Assembly (NCBI GenBank): GCA_040954595.2
Contig: CM082594.2
Span: forward strand, 7,626,001 to 7,690,000
DNA length: 64,000 nucleotides
Reading direction: 5' to 3'
Source: Balanoglossus misakiensis
Taxonomy: Eukaryota > Hemichordata
Position numbers and translations under genes: made by a program. Below, in pieces: positions 41,098 to 51,100 of this stretch (its first letter is position 1; each line of letters begins with the position of its first letter). The notes under the pieces were generated by a model, which saw nothing but the letters and a program-made list of their open reading frames with translations, was not told where the DNA came from and did no database searches.

Positions 41098-43424
41098 CGT
41101 GCGTACATACATGTATGTGTGCGTGTGTGTGTGTTTGTACATACTTTAATGTAATAGTGTTGATATTTTTGTTTGTAGGTGCAGCTAGAGCTGATGCCAT
41201 GTCACCCAAGAAACCCACACGTAGGGATAGACGAGGCAGAAATAAAACAACAGGATTTGAGGACCTGCCGTCAAGACGACAAGCTCCCGTTCCTCCAGGC
41301 CACAGCCACACCCACCATATCTACGATGAGATCCCCTTTGATAAAAAAAGACAGGCACCCATGCCTCCAGGCGAGAGATCCATTAAGCCGGCGCCGGCAA
41401 AACCACCGCGGAAGTTGTCATTTGAAGACCGCCTTCCCGTGCCAGCACCGAGGCATAAATCCAGCGATGATGAGAGGCTAAACGAGATGGGAGTGGCAGA
41501 GAACGATGTCGAGGAGTTGCATTTGTTTGAGGATATAGAGAAAGAGACTCACTTGAAGTCAGCATTGAAACATGCTCAGCCGGATAAGATTGATAGCAAT
41601 AGAGCTCCCAGAAGGCCTGTGCGGATTGTAGCCCCGGATGAGGAAGGGGGTCAACAGTTTGAGAGTTCGGATGAAGGAATCAGCGATCCCTCCTATGCAA
41701 ACCTGTACACTATGTTAAAGCAGGCTGCGGAGCTGGCGAAACGTCAGGGAGAACAGAAACGCTGGTCCTCTTCATCGGACGAGACCATTGACAGCCAGAA
41801 GGGTATCTCCGGTGGGAAGAGGCCTGTTCCCACACCCCGGGCCCCCGTGAAAATCAACCGCTCCACCAGCCCCATCATGTTCCCTGGTAACGTCAGGGAC
41901 AAGGCGTCAGTGTTCGAGCCGAGCACCAGTGCGAACACCGCATCAACCAGCGAGAGTTCGGCAGAACCACCAGCGCCGGCCAATTCTGCCAGCAGCCAGG
42001 CAAGCGAGACCGAGACCGGCCAACAGGAAGCGAGACTCAACGAACTCAATCTGAATACGCTGAAACGCATGATGACGATGTGGAAGATACAGCAGGAGGA
42101 ACATATAACGCTGGAGGAAGTGTCGTGGAAGGACCTGAGCCTGAAAAGTGAAGACCCACGGTTTTCATCAGCGGATACCCTTGTCTATCCTGTCATGCAC
42201 AATGACCATCAAAATCAACCACTAGCTGCACAGGTGAGTTCATATAGAACATGGTTAGAACTTTGGGGGGGGATAATTACATGTGTATAAAATGTGTTAA
42301 AATCTTTTCCTAGTAGAAGATCATATTATGGATAAATGTTCATGATACATTATAAGGAGAATATCACCATCATCCAAGCAGTGCACTCATTTGATGGTCA
42401 ATCATCACATTAACACCAACATCACTCTCTTCAGATCTGCATCAAACCAGAAAACAAAGACGAATTCGTAGGAGGAATCCAGGTTTGCCGATCAATCGTA
42501 CCCCACCCGAACATCTTCCAGGTCACTTCCGTATTTACAGACAACATTCCAGAGAGCGTGCTGGGACTGGAACCGGCATCACCGAAGAAAGTGACGGAAG
42601 ACGAACCGGGAACAAGCAGCCCAGTGGAGAAATTTGTGGAGGCGGCAGTGGTGTTGACAAACAGGGAACCGTCGACGCAGGCCGATTTGTACATCAAACA
42701 CTCAAAGGAGATGCACGAGTTCTTGCCCCAGAAGTACGAGCACGACGTGTGTCTGCTACTTCTGCAGCTGTTCCAGGGACTGCACCACCTGGACATGCAC
42801 CACATCGTCCACGGAGATTTGAAGACCTCGAATCTGTTCCTCGCCGACTCGAAGCTCAGCGGGGGAGGGACCCAGCTGGTGATCGCGAACTTCGGATCGG
42901 CCAAGCAGAAGACGGACGAGGAGAGCGCGGAGGCCGGCACGGAGAGCAAGACGCAGGAGTTCGAGGCCGGGTTGATGATCTACGAGTTCCTGCACGAGAA
43001 GAGTCCGTTCGTGGTGAAGACTCTGCTGATCACGCAGGATTACAATCCGGCCGACCTGCCGGCTCTTCCGCAGTCGTCCACGTACTCCCGGGGCCTCAAC
43101 CGGCTGGCCGGAGAGCTTCTCCGACGGCAGCCCTCGGATAGACTCTCCACGGAGAAGGCAGTAGCGGCTCTGCAGTGTCTGCTGTGGGGTCCCCCCGGAA
43201 GCCTCCTGCGGGACGTTGCGGATGAAACAGAGCAGGAGAGAGAACTTCAGAATTGGCTGGATCTCGAAAGAGCCAAAGCGGTCAACACTATAGCAGAGAA
43301 ACATCTAGCTGTGTTGTTCAGGGAAGAGCAGGGAATCAGTTTGGAAGATCATCTACACTGTCAGTTTCTGAGCGAGATCTCAATATCAGCCTTGAAAGAA
43401 AGTTATAAGTTACTAAATGATTGA
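37377..43424 (+). CDS. PEAK1: PEAK1/PRAG1-family scaffold pseudokinase (3 coding exons, 1884 aa)
   Basis: The exons are 37377-40986, 41179-42233 and 42435-43424, joined in phases 1 and 0. The start is the ATG with A at -3 (ACCATGA); an in-frame TTG ten codons upstream is not a credible start. N-terminal C33-x2-C36-F with H43 resembles the short cysteine motif at the vertebrate PEAK1 N-terminus. A disordered region follows, with tyrosine motifs at Y610 (YENP), Y625 (YDNLPEP), Y653, Y803, Y1200 (YENT), Y1252 (YDEIPF) and Y1376 (YANL), and polyproline runs at about 880-920 and 960-970. A helical dimerisation (SHED-like) segment starts near 1488. The kinase-like domain (about 1510-1820) has HGDLKTSN (H1681-N1688) but NFG (1707-1709) in place of DFG and no glycine loop, so it should be a pseudokinase. 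A C-terminal helical segment follows. Vertebrate relatives bind CSK, GRB2, SHC and CRK and act at focal adhesions; human PEAK1 is about 1746 aa as I recall. This gene probably represents the ancestor of PEAK1, PRAG1 and PEAK3. Confidence 0.92.
39999..40299 (+). other. Polyproline segments of the PEAK-like protein
   Basis: Three proline runs (up to ten consecutive prolines) encoded by CCA/CCG/CCC repeats lie between basic and serine-rich blocks with repeated SPTR/SPNR motifs. They are potential ligands for SH3, EVH1 or profilin domains. The repeat coding makes this stretch prone to length variation. Confidence 0.8.
41049..41134 (+). repeat. (TG)n microsatellite in a PEAK-like intron
   Basis: About 85 nt of mostly TG with TGCG interruptions lies in the 192-bp intron between coding exons 1 and 2. 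A frame opening from an ATG-like codon here is an artefact of the repeat joined to the true exon at 41179. Confidence 0.85.
42030..43424 (+). other. SHED helices plus pseudokinase domain of the PEAK-like protein
   Basis: The segment starting LNELNLNTLKRMMTMWK is a predicted amphipathic helix preceding the kinase-like fold. The C-terminal part after the fold (LDLERAKAVNTIAEKHLAVL) is again helical. In human PEAK1 and PRAG1, helices flanking the pseudokinase pack together as the split helical dimerisation domain. K1559 in ICIK sits where the VAIK lysine is expected. The HGD aspartate and following Asn are kept, while the Mg-binding DFG Asp is Asn. Confidence 0.8.
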
Positions 43425-45415
43425 AAAAAACATGAATTGATGTGCAGAGGTAAATGAGAAAGTACATTGTCAATGTAAAAACTCAAGAATGGTCACAGTT
43501 TATTTTTGGTTCTCGCACAACTTGGTTTTCATGTTCCCATAATATGTCCTGAAATAATACTTGCTTCATCACTCATTATGAATTTGGGGGCATTCTGAAT
43601 CCAGTATTGACTTAACCCAACCACTGTTTGTAAGAGAATTAAACCTTTCACAGTAATAGTGTTATTGTTTTGATATTATTTTGATTTTATTGTACTGAAA
43701 TATGAGAGTCCTTGCAATCACAATGTCCAGTGTTGTACATCAACAAGATATTACCGTGGCTGGAATTTGGACGACAGTAATCGCGCAATTTTTTTTCACT
43801 TTGAATGACTGTATGGCCTATGACTCAAATTTCATCTCAGAGTAGTTGAATAGTTTGTGTGTCATCATTTACATGGAATCAAACTGTGCTATTAGTTGTT
43901 CTCACTTTCAAAGACATAAGGAAGATTGGATCCAAAGTGTGAAATCTGGCTGCTTGATTGTGTACTTAATTTTAGGTTTGCTTCGACTTAGCTCTTGTAA
44001 TATAAAGCAACCAGGTCAATGATGCTAAACTTTAGTGTCTGGCTAGCCTTCCCACCTAAGTTTGTGGATTTTGATATCTGTCATAAGTTTTGAAATTATT
44101 TACAATTTTCTCCCCGTTTGTGATTCCGAGTTGAAGAGTGTCTTAATGTGAAATATATCTGATTAAGGGGAAAACTATCATAGTTTGTTTTATTTTTGTT
44201 CTCGTGTGAATTTACGTTGAATTTTACTTAGTTGGGACAGAGTTTATGAGTAATTTACAGATGTCTAATAATACTGACTCTTCATATGAGTTTATTTTCT
44301 TGAAATGATGGCTCACTTAAAATGCTTTGTGAGTTTCCTCGACTAACATTGCTGCCTTCAAGTTTTCTTGTTACTTGTACTTTTCATAGTGTGTTTATGA
44401 ATGCTGGCTGTGTTCAAAGATTTCTTTCAGCGTATTGCAAAACCATGTATATTTTTTTTATGAATGTAAATACTCATGTGGTTCTGAGAGTGTATTATAT
44501 TTTCTTTCTCTTGACCTTAAGAATGTTTCCTTTGCTCAGCAATGCACATCCTTCATCCAAAGTTGGCCATAATTTCAGGTCAAAGGTTAACCAGGAACAC
44601 ATCTTTGACTCTTCTTTTCATGCAACCAATCTTCTCACTCTGGACAAAACTCTTTTCATAGTCCTTCCCTTTTATGTGGGCATGTTAGGTTTATTCAAAA
44701 CCCGTTCTTAAATATTAATCATATTTTAAATCGACTGCAAAATTTTAACTCAAAATTATGCTCAATATTTATAAAGCAATATTTTAAATATATAACTTTT
44801 ATGTGGCATTGTTTGGTATATATATTAATGTGAAGTGAAGTGTAGTGTTTGTCTGATGTCTTGTTTATTGAAACAATAAGTTTTCAAGATCATGAAGCAG
44901 ACAAGCTTTTGAATTGTGGTATTTACAGAGAACATTCCAGATCTTTGCAAATGGAGTACTATTCCATACACTCAGCTTTCAGCTTTCAGTGTCTCAAGAT
45001 CAAACATTCTCGTCTAAATATGTAATTACATTTCAATGCACTCTCTAATATGCAACTTTGTGTACATGTAACATTATTGTAAAGTGGTCACATCAATATT
45101 TTATAATCCAGAAAGTTATTTAACCAGCCATTGTAATCAAGAGGAAGTTATTGGAAAAAGTTTTTTGACTTTTGAAAAAATTGTGTGTACATGCCATTGT
45201 CGTGGAAGGGTGTTAGACTCAGAAAAGGGAATAGATCATGTGATAAAGGATTTGCTGAAGACAGTCTGTGTTTTTGTATGTGTTTTGGTGCAGAAAGTTT
45301 TATTTTGCCATATTGTATTGTCATTGTACATAGCACTAACATGTGTATATCCAAGACTAAGTTAAAGTATTTTGTGGTTTACATATATGACAATAAAACT
45401 AAGTTTATTATAAAA
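43425..45415 (+). other. 3'UTR of the PEAK-like gene
   Basis: About 2 kb of AT-rich sequence after the TGA ends with AATAAA at 45392-45397. It contains TGTAAATA (44465-44472), a match to the Pumilio recognition element, and another just past the poly(A) signal. The 129-codon frame at 44322-44711 inside it is not protein-like. Confidence 0.55.
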
Positions 45416-45429
45416 GATGTAAATATGAG

Positions 45430-47230
45430 ACGGTGATCTGAATTTAAGATAAGATTTGGAACATACTCTATCACCCCAAGACCTTCAACTGTCCTTATGT
45501 TGTGTAGGCAGGCAATGAGTGCCCAATTTATGAAAGACAGCTGGACTTGGAGGAGCCTGATATACTGCCTTTTCCGGGCGCTCCCAAATAGAGGAAAGAA
45601 TGTTGCCAACATCCAGTAGATGGCGCTTTACTGCTGACCCCAGTGGAAGTGGTGACATCCTGCACGACTGAAATGAACAGCAGTGGACTGGAAACTGGCG
45701 GTGGTGCGCCTCCAAGTGTCAGGAGATTATTTCAGAAATCATATCTGCCATATTGTGGTTTTTTGAAACTTTGCCACATATCTTCTCTGAACCTGGGCAC
45801 CTTATCCGAAGTGATGGGCTGCCAATTTACATTGATCCAACTGCACTACCAAGATGAAACCGAGCTGATCCCTAATTGCGCTTTCAATTCTCGCAGGCGC
45901 GACTTCTATTCTTTCAAACACGAACCATTATCACATTTCGGTCGACACGGCACGAAATTAAATTTAATTTGGAGAGGGGAGATAGTTCAAACAAACCTGC
46001 AGGAAATCACCTGTTCCAGTATGTAAATATGCCATAGAAACCACATTGATCGGCACTCAGACGGCATCGGGCAATAAAAGATGCAGACGACAGTTTTGGC
46101 GATTTTAATGACCAACACTGGTATCTCTCGGCAAAAGGCGTTCTTGAATGTCGTCGCATCGCTTCATCGACACCAACTCGACGTCACGATGTCTGATTTG
46201 GTTTGCGAGCAGTAATGGGCTGCAATTTGGAAGTGTGATGGAACTTGACTGCCTTTATAAGCGATCGCCATTCAATTTTGACGTGCAGCAATCTGATTTT
46301 TTTTTTTTAATGACCAAGATATTGGTCAAAAAGAAGAGCGAAATTTGTCCTGGTCCGGCATTTGTTTGGCAAAATAAACCACATACCCGCCTGCGACATC
46401 TAGTTGACATTCCCTGGTGAAAATGCAATTAGCAGCATCGTACATATAAACCAGGAATTTTGCAGGCAGCATAACACAATACCTTTGTGCGCCAGTGAAT
46501 ACATGCATGCAGTTTCCAGGGCTGCAAATGACGCACTTTACGCAGCCGTTCGTGTCTACACATACCACTCCCTACGAACGGAATCCAGTCTGATTCAATA
46601 ATTGAAACTGCCTCTAGCGTTTACAGAACAGACAAGGTTACATCTAAAGTGGTATTCTATGAAATTATGCCACGCAGAGAAATAGGCGTAATTGCAATCT
46701 TCCCCGCGTGCGTTTTTGAAATATTGTACGAGAAATATTGCTCATTGCTGGTGACATTCCTTATTTTCGGTAAAAGTCTCTCAAAAATAGATGGAACTGA
46801 GGTAATTTACATGTAAGTGAATGGTTTCAATATGATGTGAAATCATAAGTCTGATTATTATTCATGAAATTCTTCAAAAGGCCAAAGATAGCAATATGTT
46901 TCCTATTTTTGGTTGAAATCCATGACGTGAATCTTAAACTGAACCCGTAAATAATTTAAGATCTTTTTTAAAAAATGTTCTCGTTAATCAAAAGTAAAAC
47001 TCCATTAACCTTGTTTTCGGATGCTAGACAACTTTGAGATAGCAATCTGAGTGAAAGCTTTTCACGGACACTGAAACGATTTACTCATGTCGGGGTAATT
47101 GTCGATTTCTTTCTGTCGGGTTTCAGGTAAACGACACTGAAACAATCTGGGCATTTCCAGAACAATAGTTCCCGATCACAAGAGACATCTTGAACCGGGG
47201 ATTCCCGTTTACTAATTTCAATGCTTCAAC
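45430..47230. other. Intergenic sequence after the PEAK-like gene
   Basis: No gene is supported. The 127-codon plus-strand frame at 45643-46026 has no recognised domain and no initiation or splice context. It is mixed CpG-containing, non-repetitive DNA apart from the CTCF-like motif. Confidence 0.45.
45613..45626 (+). promoter_or_regulatory. CTCF-like site CCAGTAGATGGCGC
   Basis: It matches the 14-base core consensus CCASYAGRKGGCRS at every position. It lies about 215 bp beyond the PEAK poly(A) signal, in the gap before the orphan promoters, so a boundary function is plausible. Occupancy cannot be judged from sequence. Confidence 0.45.
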
Positions 47231-47235
47231 TTTGA

Positions 47236-47304
47236 TGACGTCCCTAGTGACGTGACCTCACGTGACCTCCCACATCTGTGGCAGGGGCTTTTTAAGTCAC
47301 GTGC
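47236..47304. promoter_or_regulatory. Cluster of CACGTG E-boxes
   Basis: TCACGTGACC (47258-47267) and GTCACGTGC (47296-47304) resemble the CLEAR/MiT-family or USF E-box. GATGACGTCC and GTGACGTGA, CRE-like, lie just upstream. The cluster is 0.6-0.8 kb upstream of the orphan first exon ending at 48137. Confidence 0.35.
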
Positions 47305-47869
47305 TAACAGAAGACAAATCGATATTTCGACGCATTTTGTCCGTGACTGCAATTAGTTTGCCTGGTTATTTTATCATTTTCCCGAAAATTAGTTTTCGTA
47401 TTATGTATACAAAAATGGAATAATTTGGCCAATTCGAACTGCACGAAGAGGATAATACGTTTTTTTCTTTTCGCGCTGCACCTTACTTTAATTTTAATTT
47501 TATGTATCGCATATAGCTGGCCATTTTTGCTTGAATGATCCACAGAACAGTCGGAGGGAGCGGTCCTTAGATTTTAATATCAATACAAACTCTCGGTCAT
47601 AAATCATATTTGATTGCTTTTGGAGACAGCGAATGACACATGCAAGCGCGAATAAAATGTTTCAGACGAATTCAAAATAAACTGCAGACTCGATTCGAAA
47701 TTTAAAGATAAAACAGGCCTATTTTATTAAACCGAGAGAGAGAGCGAAAAACGAAACTGTAATATTCAAGCGGCGTTGGAAGCTTGTGACGTAAAGGCAA
47801 CACGTCAATGCATCGTAATGGGCCATTCACCGGCCACAAACCCCTCCTTAAAAGTGGAATGGTCCATTA

Positions 47870-48137
47870 AGAGGGAGAGAGTACGTTCATCTATTCTCGT
47901 GGAAATGCATATCCACAAGCAGGCCATCATTAAGATGAACGAGATACCGTGAGTCTAGTGTTAAAAGCAGACGTGATTTTGCCATCAGTGTGCGCGTGAA
48001 ATCCCATTGAAAGGTTTTTCGGTGAAAGAAGACCAGTCACATCGACGACTCCGCGGCAAGCGACGGGATGTCTCGATAAGGTTTCCCGTACATTGTCACC
48101 GCTATCACTGGAGCGTGGACAGATATCAGTGGAACAG
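47870..48137 (+). other. Candidate non-coding first exon A
   Basis: GTGGAACAG|GTAAGCC is a strong donor with the intron starting at 48138. Upstream sequence is CpG-containing and has CTTAAAAG near 47850 as a weak TATA-like element. ATGs in the putative exon open only short frames (15 codons from 47906, and a 3-codon one at 48068), so it would be a 5'UTR exon of a plus-strand gene lying mostly beyond the window. The 5' end is approximate. Confidence 0.35.
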
Positions 48138-51100
48138 GTAAGCCATTACATAATCCTATACAATGCGGACTGAAATAGGATGACACGGTTTTATTTTATT
48201 TACATATTCCCCGTGTCTCCGCGACTCCCATCTCAATATCATTTCCCCGAATTTGTGGCCGGTTAATATCGTTTGCACTGAATTACGGGGTGTGTCCGCA
48301 CTTGTCGGGTTGCAGTACTGCAGTGACGTTTTTCTGATCTCTTGCCTGTTGTATGTGCTGGGAATGCCGTATCAGCAACCAAAATAGAAACCGACGATGA
48401 ATTCTTAACGCTGCTTGGCGCCACGGGGAATAAAATATAAACACAAAGCGATAACTTCCCTTGAAATATGTTCTTTTGCGTCAAGCAGTATTTTATCGAT
48501 AATTCTAGGGAGAACACATATATTTTTTTCCTTCTGCTTTTGCTGTTTTGTTGTCCATTGACGTTGCTCCAAATTAAACAGATGGGAGATCAATACTCTT
48601 TGGAAATTCACTTTAAAACAGCAAGGATACTCAATCATTAAGCGAAGTCCTCCAAAAATGACCCGATCACATAGTTCAAAGAAACAGAAAACACACGCCC
48701 TATCATTAGATCCAATTGCATTTTAAATCCGGATTTGAGATTCAGGATTATTGCTGAGCCGTAAAAAGATATAAAGTGACGGATTACAGACGACCCAGTT
48801 CGCTGGCTACACATGGCATCTCTATCTATACCAGCGCCTAAAGCCTGTCTCTTCAATATTGATTGCACCGGAGCCAGTGGAGCCCCCGTTCTCGTGCCAT
48901 TGTCATCCCGCAACAATACAATGTAATTTGGCGATGATTTAGGACTCGGAATATGACCAGAATGAGTGGAAGCCCGGAGCCTTATGTGAACCCCCACAGT
49001 TGCTTTTTTAAAAATTGACGGCGACTTGGCACTTTGCGGGATGCAATTTTCCATCTCAAAATTCATGCATATTGTAAGAACACTGGCCCTTAGTCCATTG
49101 TGTATTTTAAGTGCCACGCCCCCCGCCACGCGCTTTTCCATTCTGTCATCGCTATTGTGCTTTCATTTCTTCCAACCAAGCGTAACAAACGCATTACCCG
49201 TTATTTCGTCAAAATTCTGCGAACTTTGACCCAAAGAGAACGAGACGAATATCGATGGGGAATCTCTGCATTGTCAACGTTTTTGCATTAACATCTCCGC
49301 AGTCGACGAAAATTCTCACAGAAATATTCCGCAAACTCATTTTTGGCACCCACTGTGCGCGAGGTTCTGAAATCTGTAAAATTGCTTTTCGCCTTATGGC
49401 TCATATATTTCCCCCAGATCACTATAATGGTCCGGAACTCGGTTTAATATCTGGAAGGATTTTAACGAAGATCCCGCTGATCTCAGAGCAGTGTATGCAG
49501 TGATGATCATTCATTTCGCTCGTTAGGCACGCCATCAGAGATTTCATATTCGTATAATTCAGACACTTCACTGCGTGCAACTGACTCCATTCTCGCTCAA
49601 GTAATAGTCGTGGGAACATTTATATAACTGTGAACGCCCATGTTTTGAGGTTCTGCGCCATAAAAAGTGTGAAAAAGAGACGAGGTAATATTTCAAGAAG
49701 AGTGATGGTCGAATGAGTACACTTTTGGCCGCTTTGCGTCTCTTCCCGGTTCGTGATGAACGACTTTATTTTTGCCAATAACTTTTGTCGGTCGTGCACA
49801 TCAGAAGTAGGCGCTGTTGTCAACGTAACGTAAGTTAGTCGCTGTGGTTTCATAAATTGTAACTTTATTCCAGCAAAGTTCAGTGCGGTTCGTTAATTTT
49901 CAACAGTTTCATATTTCTGAGCGGTTTTGCAGACTTTCTCCACAATTTCTTCAAGCTGCCTCACCGAATCCACTTGTTCTCAGAAATGAAATGTTGGGAC
50001 CAAACGCGACAAGAAAATGAGAGCGCACAAATTAAAACCGCCAATACAAAATGATTAATTTGAAGTATCGAAGTAGGTCAACGCATCAAATGTTTGCAGA
50101 TATGTGGAATACGTGAGCAGAAGTTTAAATGTGACGATGCTGTCACACGATAGCCAATTTTCTGATTTTTCCAATCGTGGATCAGGTGGTTACACAATAA
50201 ACTGTCGCACCGCGTGTAATCTTAATTTGTCAAATAGCTGTATGCGAAACCATCACTCGATCAGACACCATTCACTTAAATTACACTTAAAAGTAATCGT
50301 ATTTTAACTCTAAAATGTCACCGTTTATGAAAACGGGAAACTCAAAATCACAAATAGTGTCTGGTACAAGTCGTGGTGACGTCGTTTCCACAAAGTTCAG
50401 ACAAGAAATGCGCGTATCACTTTTTTTCTTGCATTTCTGAATCACGATAGAGAGGGTGTTATACGTCCATGGTTGTCCTTAGTCCAGCAACTCGCCTCTC
50501 CTGATCACGTCGCCTGGCAACAAATTAGTAGCATAGCCTGATGAGTTATAATATTCTAGTCGCTAACAATCAATGTAATTTGCATATATTAATTTAAGGA
50601 AATTGCATTGATTTGCATGTATTAAATGAGGCAATATCATTAAAACCCACTTAATGTTGTAAAAAATATCGGCAGCATTGATTATTGACATAGTGCCGCA
50701 CGCGCGTGTGAGAGTATAAAAATAGCTGCATAAATAAAACCGTTTTAAATGAACAATACCTAGAAGTTTGCACGATTTCACGAAATCAATATATTTTGCG
50801 ATTTCTTACATGTCAGTTTCACATGCCGACAATATGTCATTTTTGCCTGCAAATGATTGGAGATTTATCACGGGCAACCTCGCGGGACCACGATACACTT
50901 CCTATAAATAATTTCATGTCAAGCGGAATGGTTCGAGTTACGCAATGTAATAGCTTCGGGCTTATTCCTCCATTTACAAATCAAGACGCTTTGAGGTTTT
51001 ACGAATATTTCCACCACATGAAACCATACTTAAAGTTTCGGACGTTTTTTTTCTGTGCAGTCACCGTATATTCACCTTATATAGTACATGCTGCAGTTTC

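Noticed and set aside
41049-41178. Protein start in the TG repeat ahead of PEAK exon 2
   Set aside because: The CVCVCV-type translation is a microsatellite. A clean acceptor at 41177-41178 restores the phase from exon 1.
42485-43141. 218-codon alternative frame over the pseudokinase exon
   Set aside because: It overlaps the true frame with its HGD and NFG motifs, and has arginine/glycine-rich out-of-frame composition.
48638-49141. 167-codon minus-strand frame
   Set aside because: No recognisable motif, no promoter or splice support, and several in-frame codon runs typical of non-coding DNA.
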